Assembly: GCA_027488845.1 (NCBI GenBank)
Contig: JAIYBC010000025.1
Coordinates: 124,001-188,000, forward strand
Reading direction: 5' to 3'
Length of the DNA stretch: 64,000 nt
Source: Verrucomicrobiales bacterium
GTDB taxonomy: Bacteria; Verrucomicrobiota; Verrucomicrobiia; Limisphaerales; UBA9464
Shown here one piece after another: positions 54,894 to 63,472 of this stretch. The notes below the pieces were generated by a model. It was not told the DNA's origin. It worked only from the letters and a program-made list of their open reading frames with translations, and made no database searches. Within the stretch, counting starts at the first letter, position 1. Every line of letters begins with the position of its first letter. A program made the translations under genes and the position numbers.

Positions 54894-55224
54894 CCCCAGA
54901 TTCCTCCCCACTACTCCAAGGCGGGTCGTCACTACTCTTTGTCCGGGCACTCCTCCCCTGCCCGGCCTTGACCACCTCGAAGTGGGGAATCCTTACAGCA
55001 TCAATTGGAGATACGCAAGGGATCGGGTGTGGATTCATTAGGGTGAACACCCTACTCACCAAACGGTGAACCTTACCCAAAAACGCTGACAGACCATCCC
55101 GGGGGATGGACGCCGAAGCGCGCTTCCCATCCCGTTTCCTCGGGGTTGGGCGCCTTGGAGTGAGGATTTCCAAGGTGGAGGTCGGCTCAGGCCGTCGCTG
55201 CTGGGGGGAATCGCCTCCGGAGCC
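54894..55224. other. 331-base upstream region of the giant surface protein
   Basis: Noticeably richer in A/T around 54990-55075 than flanking genes. It contains the palindromes listed at 55040-55069. The part 55100-55224 is high-GC and empty of recognisable features; it lies beyond the end of the FAD-oxidoreductase gene (stop at 55225), which runs in the same direction. Confidence 0.4.
55040..55069. promoter_or_regulatory. Paired palindromes upstream of the giant PEP-CTERM gene
   Basis: AGGGTG-AA-CACCCT (55040-55053) and TCACC-AAAC-GGTGA (55056-55069) stand 2 bases apart, sharing GGTGA half-sites; GGTGAAC occurs twice as a direct repeat. About 150 bases before the ATG at 54893. Shape suggests an operator or a short 5'-leader hairpin; no regulator can be named. 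Confidence 0.38.
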
Positions 55225-56775
55225 TCAGCCCGTCCACCGACCTATCGCGAGGAGCGCATGAAGCAGGGATCGGCTCCGCGGAGTGAGACGGGTTCGCTGG
55301 TATTGGTCGCCCAGCTTCCGAAGCACCTCGGAGCGGGTGGGGTAGGGGTGGATCGTCGCGGCGATGGCGGACAATCCCAAGCCGGCGCGCAGCGCCAGCG
55401 TCAGTTCCGAAACGAGTTCTCCGGCACCGGTGCCGACGAGCGTCGCTCCGAGCATCCGATCGGTACCCCGCGCAACCCAGACCCGCGCGAAGCCTCCTGT
55501 TTCGTCTTCGGTGATCGACCGGTCCACGGAGGCGAACGGAACGGTGAAGACGTCGAAGGCCGTCTTCCCGGCCTGGATCTCGCGGACGCCGAGTCCGACT
55601 TGGGCGATCTCCGGATCCGTGTAGGTCACCCTCGGAACCACGAGGTCGGACACCCTTCTTCTCCCCAACGGTCCCAGTGCAAACAACGCGTTCTGGATGA
55701 CGATGCGGGCGCTGAAATCCGCCACATGGGTGAACTTGGATTCGAGGCAGACATCTCCGCAGGCGTAGATCCGGGAGTTGCGGGTCCTCAAGTGGTCGTC
55801 CACTTCCACGCCTCGCACCGGATCCCATTTCACCCCCACCGACTCCAGTCCCAGTCCCTCGACATTCGGGGCGCGGCCGGTGGCCACCAACAGCGCATCG
55901 GCTTCCAGGGTCCAGCGGCTGGAACCGGGACCTTGGATCCGTAGGCATGTGACGTCGCCAGTCTTCGAAACCCCTTCAACCCGGGCTTCAGCGAGGACGC
56001 GGATGCCGTCGGACTCCAGGGACGAGCGCACGACGGCGGCGGCTTCCGGATCCTCCCGGTCGAGGATCTGCGCCTTGTTGTGGACGAGCGTGACCATTGA
56101 GCCGAGCCGGGCGAAGGCCTGCGCCATCTCGCAACCGATGGGACCGCCACCCAGCACCACCATCCGGGCCGGCAGCGCGGTCAGGTTGAAGACGTTCTCG
56201 TTGGTCAGCGCCCCGCAGTCGGCCAATCCCGGGAGGTCCGGCAACCGCGCTCGCGCCCCGGTCGCGACCACCGCACGGCGGAATCGCAGACGCCGTCCGT
56301 CGACTTCGACGTGCCGGTCGTCGACGAACCGGGCGTGCCCGAAGAAGACGTCGACGCCAAGTCCCTGGAAGCGTCGGGCGCCGTCGTGGGGAGCGATGCC
56401 GGCGCGGATGCGGCGAAGCCGTTCCATGACCGCGGCGAAATCGACGTGGGCCGATTCGGCACCGTGGATTCCGTAACGTCCGGCCCTGCGGACATCCGCG
56501 ACGCGATGCGCGCTGGAGAGGAGCGACTTCGAGGGGACGCAGCCGACATTGAGGCAGTCGCCACCCATGCGGTGCTTCTCGACCAAGGCGACACGGGCGC
56601 CCAGTCCGGCGGCCCCGGCGGCGGTGACGAGGCCGGCGGTTCCGGCTCCCAACACGACCAGGTCGTAGCACTCCTTCGGAGGAGGAGGCTGCCAATCCGC
56701 AGGACCCACGGCCTCGATCCAGGAACGGTTGTGCTCATCGCACGGTTCCCCGGGTGATTTCGACGTCGGGTTCAT
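55225..56775 (-). CDS. Pyridine nucleotide-disulfide oxidoreductase (mercuric reductase-like, no Hg-binding ends)
   Basis: 516 residues from ATG 56775. FAD fold LVVLGAGTAGLVTAAGAAG, redox-active pair GGDCLNVGCVPSKS, NAD fold MVVLGGGPIGCEMAQAFARLG, and the dimer-partner active-site motif HPYPTRSEVLRKLGD near the C-terminus. It lacks the N-terminal heavy-metal domain and the C-terminal Cys pair of true mercuric reductases. This subgroup is commonly found coupled to a VTT-domain membrane protein, as here: its ATG overlaps the stop of the 56772-57488 gene. It probably reduces a small disulfide or quinone-like substrate at the membrane. Confidence 0.9.
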   Translation of the reverse strand: MNPTSKSPGEPCDEHNRSWIEAVGPADWQPPPPKECYDLVVLGAGTAGLVTAAGAAGLGARVALVEKHRMGGDCLNVGCVPSKSLLSSAHRVADVRRAGRYGIHGAESAHVDFAAVMERLRRIRAGIAPHDGARRFQGLGVDVFFGHARFVDDRHVEVDGRRLRFRRAVVATGARARLPDLPGLADCGALTNENVFNLTALPARMVVLGGGPIGCEMAQAFARLGSMVTLVHNKAQILDREDPEAAAVVRSSLESDGIRVLAEARVEGVSKTGDVTCLRIQGPGSSRWTLEADALLVATGRAPNVEGLGLESVGVKWDPVRGVEVDDHLRTRNSRIYACGDVCLESKFTHVADFSARIVIQNALFALGPLGRRRVSDLVVPRVTYTDPEIAQVGLGVREIQAGKTAFDVFTVPFASVDRSITEDETGGFARVWVARGTDRMLGATLVGTGAGELVSELTLALRAGLGLSAIAATIHPYPTRSEVLRKLGDQYQRTRLTPRSRSLLHALLAIGRWTG

Positions 56776-57488
56776 TTGGAATCGGATGACCCCACCACGA
56801 GACTGCGGTCGAGGGCGCGACGGGCCATGCGGGTGATGAGGACGGTGACCAAAACCGTGGCGGCCAACCCGGCCGCGTAGAAGGACCACTCCCATGCCGT
56901 GCGGACGCGGGTGCCGGTCGCCGACTGGGCGAGGGAGCCGACGTACACGTAGAGGACCGTCCCCGGCATCATCCCGATCCACGAGGCGATGACGTATTCG
57001 CCGAGGCGGACGCGTGTGATCCCGAAGGCGTAGTTGAGCAGGGCGAAGGGAAAGACCGGGGACAGACGGGCGAGTCCGACGATACGCCAACCCTGTTCGG
57101 CCACCGCCTGATCGATGGCCGCGAAGCGGGGGAAGGCGGAGAGCCTGCGTTCGACGGCATCGCGGGTCAGGTGGCGTCCGACGAGGAACGCCGCGGTCGC
57201 TCCCAAGGTGGAGCCGATCGACACATAGACCGAGCCCCAGACGACGCCGAAGACCGCTCCGGCGCCCAGGGTCAGGATGGAACCCGGAAGGAAGAAGACG
57301 GTGGCCAGGACGTAGAGGACGACGAAGAGGACAGGAGCCCATGCGCCGAGGTCGGCAACGCGTTGCAAGGCGCCGCGGAGGATTTCCTGAAGCGGAAGGA
57401 AGCGCCCCAACGCCAACACCGCGACGATGACCAAGATGCCGACCACAAGGCGTCCACCTCGGGGCTTGTGATCGGCATTCGTGTTCAT
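56772..57488 (-). CDS. TVP38/TMEM64 (VTT/SNARE-associated) family membrane protein
   Basis: 238 residues from ATG 57488. About six hydrophobic segments. The conserved core of the family is FFLPGSILTLGAGAVFGVVWGSVYVSIGSTLGATAAFLVGRHL, followed by LARLSPVFPFALLNYAFGITRVRLGEYVIASWIGMMPGTVLYVYVGS. Members are DedA-like membrane proteins, possibly lipid scramblases or flippases. Translational coupling with the FAD oxidoreductase suggests a joint function. Confidence 0.92.
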   Translation of the reverse strand: MNTNADHKPRGGRLVVGILVIVAVLALGRFLPLQEILRGALQRVADLGAWAPVLFVVLYVLATVFFLPGSILTLGAGAVFGVVWGSVYVSIGSTLGATAAFLVGRHLTRDAVERRLSAFPRFAAIDQAVAEQGWRIVGLARLSPVFPFALLNYAFGITRVRLGEYVIASWIGMMPGTVLYVYVGSLAQSATGTRVRTAWEWSFYAAGLAATVLVTVLITRMARRALDRSLVVGSSDSK

Positions 57489-57604
57489 CGCGGCGGTACC
57501 AACCGGCCCTTCGTCCCTGACAGCGGACCGCTCGCGGCTTTGGGGGAACGGCGGCTCACACAAGATGGAGCCATCTTGGCCACGTTCCTATTCCCAAGAT
57601 CCGT

Positions 57605-58483
57605 TCACCAACGGACCGATTCGAGGTACTTCAGCGTCTGCGGGATGTGTTCCACGCTCCACGCGGATTCGTCCTCGATGAAGTAGTGCTTCACGCCGGA
57701 CTTCTTGGCGGCCTTCAGGATCTTCGGCCAATCCATCTGGCCGGTGCCGAGAACGACGTCGTTGTTGGGGTCCGTGCCCCCGTTGTGGAATCCGATGGCG
57801 ACACCCTTCTTGAGGTCCTTGAGATGGATCAGCTCCCAACGGCCGGGGTACTTGGCCAACCAGGCGGCGGGATCCTCGCCCGGGAAGAACACCCAGAGGA
57901 TGTCCATCTCGAAGGTCACGTAGCGCGGGTCGGTCTCCTGGATGAGGATGTCCATCGGGGTGCGACCCTGGGCGTCCTTGTGCTTAAACTCGTAGCCGTG
58001 GCAGTGGTAGAAGGCCTTGATGCCATGGGCGGCTAGGACCTTGCCCGCGGCGTTGAAGGTCTTCGCCGCCTCGTGGGCGACCTCGGGAGTGAACTCGCCG
58101 GAACCCTTGATCCATGCGGTTCCCGCGTATTTCAGGCCGAGTTCCTTCGCATCCTTCGCAAGGCCTTCGGGATCCTTGCTGAACCGGTCCCAACCGAAGT
58201 GGGCGGCCACCGGCTTCAGCCCCGCGTCGGCCATCATGCGGACGAACGCGTCGTTCTTCATGTTGTAGGTGCCGGCCAGCTCCACCTCGTGGATGCCGAA
58301 GTCCTGCACCGTCTTCACCGTCGCGGGAACGTTCCGCGTGAACTGCGCGCGCAGGCTGTAGAGCTGGAGTCCAACGGGTCCCTTGAAATGGGAACCGGTG
58401 CCGACGGCAGGAGGAGGCGTCGAACAGCCCGCGAGGACGATCGACGTCACGAGGGCCACGAGGAGACGGGGACGGAGCTTCAT
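57605..58483 (-). CDS. Sugar phosphate isomerase/epimerase-like lipoprotein
   Basis: 292 residues from ATG 58483. Lipoprotein signal MKLRPRLLVALVTSIVLAG-C, so anchored outside the cytoplasmic membrane. The rest is a xylose-isomerase-like TIM barrel (GLQLYSLRAQFTRNVPATVKTVQDFGIHEVELAGTY). Likely metal ligands are a His in FYHCHGYEF, FEMDILWV and LIHLKDL, and the terminal YFIEDES. Exported TIM barrels of this kind are frequent in Verrucomicrobia and Bacteroidetes; substrates are mostly unknown, though some act on keto-sugars. Confidence 0.87.
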   Translation of the reverse strand: MKLRPRLLVALVTSIVLAGCSTPPPAVGTGSHFKGPVGLQLYSLRAQFTRNVPATVKTVQDFGIHEVELAGTYNMKNDAFVRMMADAGLKPVAAHFGWDRFSKDPEGLAKDAKELGLKYAGTAWIKGSGEFTPEVAHEAAKTFNAAGKVLAAHGIKAFYHCHGYEFKHKDAQGRTPMDILIQETDPRYVTFEMDILWVFFPGEDPAAWLAKYPGRWELIHLKDLKKGVAIGFHNGGTDPNNDVVLGTGQMDWPKILKAAKKSGVKHYFIEDESAWSVEHIPQTLKYLESVRW

Positions 58484-58590
58484 GGTGGAGACCGGATTGA
58501 ATCGCGGAATCCGACCGTTAGGCAAACGAAGTGTTTCGGACTGGACCGTCCGTCAGGCGGATCGGGGAATGCGATGCGATGCCGGGAGGG

Positions 58591-58720
58591 GCCTCACGCC
58601 AAAACGCAAAGTGAATTGGGATGCGACGCCGAGGTCGTCGACGCAAGGAGTGCCGCCCGGGTGTGGCGGACTCCTCCAAGGCCTCGGTTTTCCCTCGGCT
58701 TTGCGCCTTTGCGGGAGCCT
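58591..58720. repeat. Dispersed inverted repeat (ACGCAAA units)
   Basis: Left CCTCACGCCAAAACGCAAAG (58592-58611), right CGGCTTTGCGCCTTTGCGGG (58696-58715). The arms are reverse complements of the TTTGCG unit type seen at 6964. It fills the gap between the lipoprotein and dnaN. Confidence 0.6.
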
Positions 58721-58735
58721 CCCCCGATTTCGGGA

Positions 58736-59851
58736 TCAGCTCATGCGCATGGGCATGATCACGTAGAGGAACGGCTCGTTCGTCTTGACCACGCCCGGGC
58801 TCAATTCGTCGATGAGCTCGAAGAACACCTCATCGTTTTCCAACGCCTTGAGCGGATCCATGAGGTACCCGGGGTTGAAGGCGATCGCGAAGTCCTTGCC
58901 CTGGTATTTGATGGCCACGGTCTGACGCGCCTCGCCGACCTCGGGGGAGTTGGCGGTGATGGCGAGCTGGTTCCTGCTGAAGGTGAGCTTCACCGAGTTC
59001 TGCTTGTCGGTGGTCATGATCTCCGCGAGGCGGAGGGCCTTGAAGAACTCCTCTCGGTTCAGCGGGATCCGCTCCTGCGGCGAGGCCGGGATGACCTGCC
59101 GGTAGTTCGGGTAGTTGCCGTCGACGAGCTTGGTGATCAACACCGCGGAGAATGCGCCTTCACCGGCGGCCTGGACGCCGAAGCTGGCCTGGTTCTCGGT
59201 GAACTTGATGTCCACAGCGCTGCCAGGATGCAGGAGTCGGGTCAGCTCGTTGATCGCCTTGGTCGGAACGATGAAGTCGGCCTGGTTCTCGGAACCGACC
59301 TCGGCTTCCTCCTCGCACAACGCGAGACGGCGTCCGTCGGTGGCCACGAGGATGAGCTTGTTTTCCTTGAGGCTGAAAAGAATGCCGTTGAGGACGTAGC
59401 GGCTCTCGTCGGTCGAGACGGCGAAGGACGTCTTGCGGAGCATCGCCTTGAGCTTCTCCTGCTGGACCGAGATGGAGCGGTTCTTGGCGAAGACGGGCAG
59501 CGGGGGGAACTCCTCGGCGGCGAGGCCGTTGACCTTGAAGTAGGCGCTACCGGCCTTGATGGTCGCCACGGCCTTCTCATCGATCTCGATGGCCAGCTCG
59601 TTCGCGGTGAGTTCGCGGGCGATGTCGACGAACTTCTTCACCGGCAGGGTCGCCCGGCCCGGTTCCTCGACCGTGGCGGCCACGGAGCAGGTGATCGTCA
59701 CGTCGAGATCCGTGGCCGTCAGTTCCAGGCGGCCGTCGCCGGCAGCCAGGAGGACGTTCGAGAGGATCGGCAGGGTGGTGCGAGCCCCGACGACGTTCTG
59801 GACGGCCTGAAGCCCGAGGAGCAGCTGCTCCTTGGCGATCGTGAGTTTCAT
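58736..59851 (-). CDS. dnaN: DNA polymerase III beta subunit (sliding clamp)
   Basis: 371 residues, the standard length. Start at MKLTIAKEQLLLGLQAVQNVVGARTTLPILSNVLL (59851). Three clamp domains follow, with the second starting at ISVQQEKLKAMLRKTSFAVSTDESRYVLNGILF and the third ending PGVVKTNEPFLYVIMPMRMS, the canonical clamp C-terminus. It tethers the replicative polymerase to DNA. No dnaA, recF or gyrB is next to it, so this is not the classical dnaA-dnaN replication origin locus. A TACAAT hexamer (reverse of 59862-59867) about 11 bases before the ATG could be part of a promoter. Confidence 0.97.
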   Translation of the reverse strand: MKLTIAKEQLLLGLQAVQNVVGARTTLPILSNVLLAAGDGRLELTATDLDVTITCSVAATVEEPGRATLPVKKFVDIARELTANELAIEIDEKAVATIKAGSAYFKVNGLAAEEFPPLPVFAKNRSISVQQEKLKAMLRKTSFAVSTDESRYVLNGILFSLKENKLILVATDGRRLALCEEEAEVGSENQADFIVPTKAINELTRLLHPGSAVDIKFTENQASFGVQAAGEGAFSAVLITKLVDGNYPNYRQVIPASPQERIPLNREEFFKALRLAEIMTTDKQNSVKLTFSRNQLAITANSPEVGEARQTVAIKYQGKDFAIAFNPGYLMDPLKALENDEVFFELIDELSPGVVKTNEPFLYVIMPMRMS

Positions 59852-60121
59852 TGCCCTGACTATTGTAAGAGAGATTTGAAAGAGGAAGTCCTTAGTAAGG
59901 GGTGTGGACAATAGGCACAAGCGCATCGCAGCCAATGAATCCGGGGCTTCCATGCGGGTCGTGTCTGTGAGGAATTCCGTGCAGAACCCCGGGCACTTCG
60001 ACGAAGCCCGGTTGTTGGCCGGTTATCGGACATCGAATTCCCGGTTGTTGGCAGACGCCTGCGAAGAAGTCCCCATGTAGCGGCCTTGCCCGACCCCGGG
60101 ACTCGGATAGGCTGCCGGCCC
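59852..60121. other. 270-base divergent gap between dnaN and the M2 peptidase gene
   Basis: Somewhat A/T-richer near 59855-59920. It includes one near-match to a DnaA box (TTGTCCACA on the reverse strand at ~59906-59914) and a duplicated CCCGGTTGTTGG (60007 and 60040). No gene recognised. It should carry promoters for both neighbours. Confidence 0.4.
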
Positions 60122-61918
60122 ATGCAGATCCGTGGCCGCCTTCTCCTTCTCTTCCTCCTGGGCTACCTCGTGTTTTCCGCTTCCGGCCAAGCCCAGTCGC
60201 CGGGCGAACGGGCCGACCGGTTCCTGGAGATGGTCAATCTCGGCTATCAGGCCCTGTATCGGGCCAACAGCGAGGCCCAATGGCTCGCAGCGACGGACGT
60301 CAGCCCGGAGCATGACCGCAAGGCCGAGGCCGCAGGCAAGGCGGTGGCGTCGTTCAACGGAAACCCGGCTTTCATCCAGGAAGCCAAGGACCTCCTGAAG
60401 GCCAAGGATTCCCTCACTGAGATCCAAGTCCTTCAGCTCCAGAAGGTTCTGCTGAACGCAGCCGAAGGTCCCATGACCTCGCCGAAACTCGTCGCCGACC
60501 GCGTCGCCGCCGAGACAGCCCAGGCTTCGGCGATGAACGGCTTCCGATTCCAGCTCGGCGGCAGCAACGTCATCGCAAACGATATCGATAGGATTCTTCG
60601 GGAATCCCGGGACCTGGGAGCGAGGAAAGCGGCCTGGGAGTCATCGAAGGAGATCGGGCGTCCTTTGAAGCCGGGTTTGGTCCGGCTGAGGGATCTGCGG
60701 AACGGATGTGCCCGGGAGCTGGGACACGAGGACTACCTCGCATTGCAGGTGGCCCGCTATGGGATGGGCGCGGAGGAAATGGTGCGGTTGAACGAGGAGT
60801 TCCTGCGGGAACTGACGCCCTTGTACCGCCAGCTGCACACCTGGACGAAGCACCAGTTGGCCAAGCGTTATGGACAGCCGGTTCCCAAGAAGATCCCGGC
60901 CCATTGGATCAACAACCGGTGGGGCCAGGAGTGGGGGCAGCTGGTGGATTCGGTGGACTTGGACGGGCTCTTCGTGGGCAAGCAGGCGGACTGGGTGACC
61001 AAGGCCGCGGAGGACTTCTACGTCGGGATGGGATTCCCGCGGTTGCCGCAGACGTTCTGGAGCCGGTCGGACCTGTTTCCGACCAAGCCCGGCGAGGACC
61101 GTCGGAAGAACGCCCATGCGTCGTGCTGGCATCTGGATCTGGAAAACGACATCCGGTCTCTGATGAGCGTGGAGCCGAACGCGTGGTGGTGGACCACGGC
61201 GCACCACGAGTTGGGACATGGGTACTACTTCATGGCCTACACGAGGCCGGAGGTGCCGCCGCTGCTGCGTGACGGTGCGAACCCGGCGTTCCACGAAGGC
61301 ATCGGGGAACTGATCGGGATGGCGTCGGTGCAGACACCCTATCTGAAGCACCTCGCCCTGATGCCCGCGGACCAGAAGGTGGACGAGATCGGTTCGCAAC
61401 TCGACTTCGCGCTGGTCCACGCCGTTCCGTTCCTGTTCTGGAGCAGCGGCACGATGTTGCACTGGGAGGCGGACGTGTATCGGGGCGGGCTTCCGCCGGA
61501 GCAGTGGAACCGTCGTTGGTGGGAACACGTGGAGAAGTTCCAGGGCATCGAGGCGCCGGGCGGATCCGGCAGCCGTGGCGAGGAATGGTGCGACGCCGCC
61601 ACGAAGACCCACATCAATGACAACCCCTGCTACTACTACAGCTATGCGGTCGCGTTCGTCCTGAAGTTCCAGCTGCACGACCACATCGCCCGGAAGATCC
61701 TCCATCAGCCGCCTCAGGCCTGCGACTACGCGGGCAACAAGGAGGTGGGCGCATTCCTCCAGAAGATCCTGGCCCCCGGGGCGACCCGCGATTGGCGGGC
61801 CATCCTGCGTGAGGCCACCGGGGAGGACCTCAGCACCCGGGCGTTGAAGGAGTACTTCAAGCCGTTGATGTCCTGGCTCGAGAAGGAGAACGCGGGCCGC
61901 GAGATCGGCTGGGACTGA
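60122..61918 (+). CDS. M2-family (ACE-like) zinc metallopeptidase
   Basis: 598 residues from ATG 60122. Signal peptide MQIRGRLLLLFLLGYLVFSASGQA, so periplasmic or secreted. Zinc site H362-E363-L-G-H366 with the third ligand Glu392 in FHEGIGE, the arrangement of angiotensin-converting-enzyme peptidases. Other family blocks: KPGEDRRKNAHASCWHLDLENDIR, AVPFLFWSSGTMLHWEADVYRGGL and YYYSYAVAFVLKFQLHDHIAR. Bacterial members are dipeptidyl carboxypeptidases. Single gene, divergent from dnaN. Confidence 0.95.
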   Translation: MQIRGRLLLLFLLGYLVFSASGQAQSPGERADRFLEMVNLGYQALYRANSEAQWLAATDVSPEHDRKAEAAGKAVASFNGNPAFIQEAKDLLKAKDSLTEIQVLQLQKVLLNAAEGPMTSPKLVADRVAAETAQASAMNGFRFQLGGSNVIANDIDRILRESRDLGARKAAWESSKEIGRPLKPGLVRLRDLRNGCARELGHEDYLALQVARYGMGAEEMVRLNEEFLRELTPLYRQLHTWTKHQLAKRYGQPVPKKIPAHWINNRWGQEWGQLVDSVDLDGLFVGKQADWVTKAAEDFYVGMGFPRLPQTFWSRSDLFPTKPGEDRRKNAHASCWHLDLENDIRSLMSVEPNAWWWTTAHHELGHGYYFMAYTRPEVPPLLRDGANPAFHEGIGELIGMASVQTPYLKHLALMPADQKVDEIGSQLDFALVHAVPFLFWSSGTMLHWEADVYRGGLPPEQWNRRWWEHVEKFQGIEAPGGSGSRGEEWCDAATKTHINDNPCYYYSYAVAFVLKFQLHDHIARKILHQPPQACDYAGNKEVGAFLQKILAPGATRDWRAILREATGEDLSTRALKEYFKPLMSWLEKENAGREIGWD

Positions 61919-61999
61919 GGGGAACCGGAAGCCTGACATCCACACCCGCCGCCTGACGTCCATTTGCGTCAGGACGATCTTCGGGCGAAGGATGGTCCG

Positions 62000-62314
62000 A
62001 TGAAGAAGCTGAGCGCTGCCGCTCTGGAAGAGGGCCTGAAGGAGATTCCGACGTGGACCCGGAAGGGTGAAGTCCTTGAGAAGACCTTCGAGTTCCCCGC
62101 ATTCGGAACCGCGATCACCTTCGTGACCAAGGTCGCCTGGGCGGCCGAGAAGGTGAACCATCATCCGGACATCGACATCCGGTGGAACAAGGTGCGTTTG
62201 AGCCTGACGACCCACGACGCCGGCGGATTGACCGACCTGGATCTCGGCTTGGCAGCCAAATGCGACACTTTGGCCGGACAGGTGGTCCGGGTGCGCAAGA
62301 CGCCGGCGGCCTGA
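62000..62314 (+). CDS. Pterin-4a-carbinolamine dehydratase
   Basis: 104 residues from ATG 62000, the usual length. Catalytic motif VNHHPDIDIRWNKVRLSLTTHDAGGLTDLDLGLA with the essential His pair and the later His. It dehydrates 4a-hydroxytetrahydropterin, recycling the cofactor of aromatic amino acid hydroxylases; some bacterial members have other uses. No hydroxylase gene is adjacent. It follows the peptidase by 81 bases. Confidence 0.95.
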   Translation: MKKLSAAALEEGLKEIPTWTRKGEVLEKTFEFPAFGTAITFVTKVAWAAEKVNHHPDIDIRWNKVRLSLTTHDAGGLTDLDLGLAAKCDTLAGQVVRVRKTPAA

Positions 62315-62362
62315 GGAGCTGGGGCGTCTTGGGCCTGAGTCCCGGCTGTTCTGGCTGGGCTT

Positions 62363-63367
62363 CTACTTGGAGAGGAAGAACCCCCGCTGCTTTTCGCTGA
62401 TCGGGTAACCGACCCGCTCCATGGCGAGCATCATGTCCTCCCAGACCTTCCGCTTCTCCGTGATGGCCTGGTTCCGCAGCAGGTACGCCGGATGGTAGGT
62501 GGGCATGACCGGGATCCCCCGGTAATCCTGCCAGGTCCCGCGGAGCCGGGTGATGCCGAGGGCGTTTTTGCCCAGCAGACCCTCCATGGCGGTGGCGCCG
62601 AGGGCGACCATGGCCTGCGGCTGGATGATCTCGATCTGCTTCTCGAGCCAGGGGATGCAGGTGTCCATCTCGTCGGGCCTCGGCTTGCGGTTGCCGGCGG
62701 TCTGTCCGGGGGTGTCGGGACGGCACTTCAGGATGTTCGCGATGAACACCGTGTCCCGGGAAAGACCCATCGCGGTGATGATCTTGGTCAGCAGTTCCCC
62801 CGCCTTGCCGACGAACGGTTCCCCTTGGAGGTCCTCGTCGGCCCCCGGCGCCTCGCCCACGAACAGGAGCCGAGCGTCGACGTCGCCGACACCGAAGACC
62901 ACGGTGTTCCGAGAGGCGACGAGGTTGGGACAGCGGACGCAGGCGAGCACCTGTGTGCGCAACCCGGCGAGTGCGGCCTGTTTCGCTTCCCGGGTGAGCG
63001 GAGGCGGCAACGGCAGCGGCGGCTTGGAAGGAACTGGGTTGGACGGCATGGGCGCTGCGGCTTTGGACCAGCGGGAGCGGGCGGCGGCGGAAGGGACGGT
63101 GGACGGCTTCGCCGCCGAGACCGAAGGGTAACCGACCGAATCGGCGAAGGTCGGTCGGACAGCGGTGGTGGAAGCGGGAACCTTGGGCCGTTCGGAAACG
63201 GGTCCCGGCCCGGGCCTCTCAGGTGGCCGGGTGGCACGGACAACCGGCTTGGCCGACAGTGCGGCCAAGGTCTCCGATCGGACCGGCACGTGTTCGACAC
63301 CCTGAGACTTCAGGATCTCCAGGTGCCGGATCGTGGCGTCGAGCAATTGGTGGTACGCGTCGGACAT
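62363..63367 (-). CDS. Uracil-DNA glycosylase, family 4-type, iron-sulfur, with long N-terminal extension
   Basis: 334 residues from ATG 63367. Catalytic domain from about residue 125: iron-sulfur ligands Cys143 and Cys146 (CVRCPNL), Cys215 (LKCRPD) and Cys237 (MDTCIPWL), active-site motif GEAPGADEDLQGEPFVGKAG and HPAYLLRN near the end. It excises uracil from DNA. The first ~125 residues are a low-complexity Pro/Ala/Ser/Arg-rich region after a short N-terminal helix (MSDAYHQLLDATIRHLEILKSQG), longer than in most members and possibly a tether. Divergent from pyruvate kinase. Confidence 0.95.
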   Translation of the reverse strand: MSDAYHQLLDATIRHLEILKSQGVEHVPVRSETLAALSAKPVVRATRPPERPGPGPVSERPKVPASTTAVRPTFADSVGYPSVSAAKPSTVPSAAARSRWSKAAAPMPSNPVPSKPPLPLPPPLTREAKQAALAGLRTQVLACVRCPNLVASRNTVVFGVGDVDARLLFVGEAPGADEDLQGEPFVGKAGELLTKIITAMGLSRDTVFIANILKCRPDTPGQTAGNRKPRPDEMDTCIPWLEKQIEIIQPQAMVALGATAMEGLLGKNALGITRLRGTWQDYRGIPVMPTYHPAYLLRNQAITEKRKVWEDMMLAMERVGYPISEKQRGFFLSK

Positions 63368-63472
63368 CCGGGTCCCGGAAGACTTTCCCTTTGCGGTCAC
63401 CTTGCCAAGGCCGCAGCGGATCGGCGACCGGTGGCTGGACGAAATTCCCCGATGGTCCACGATGGGTGCGCC

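Noticed and set aside
55225-56775. True mercuric reductase with a mer operon (given the MerC-like protein at 37351)
   Set aside because: No HMA domain, no C-terminal Cys pair, no merR/merT nearby, and the MerC-like gene lies 18 kb away in a different operon.
59900-59920. DnaA-box-like TTGTCCACA near dnaN
   Set aside because: A single imperfect box, no dnaA, no A/T-rich unwinding stretch and no box cluster; not enough to call an origin.
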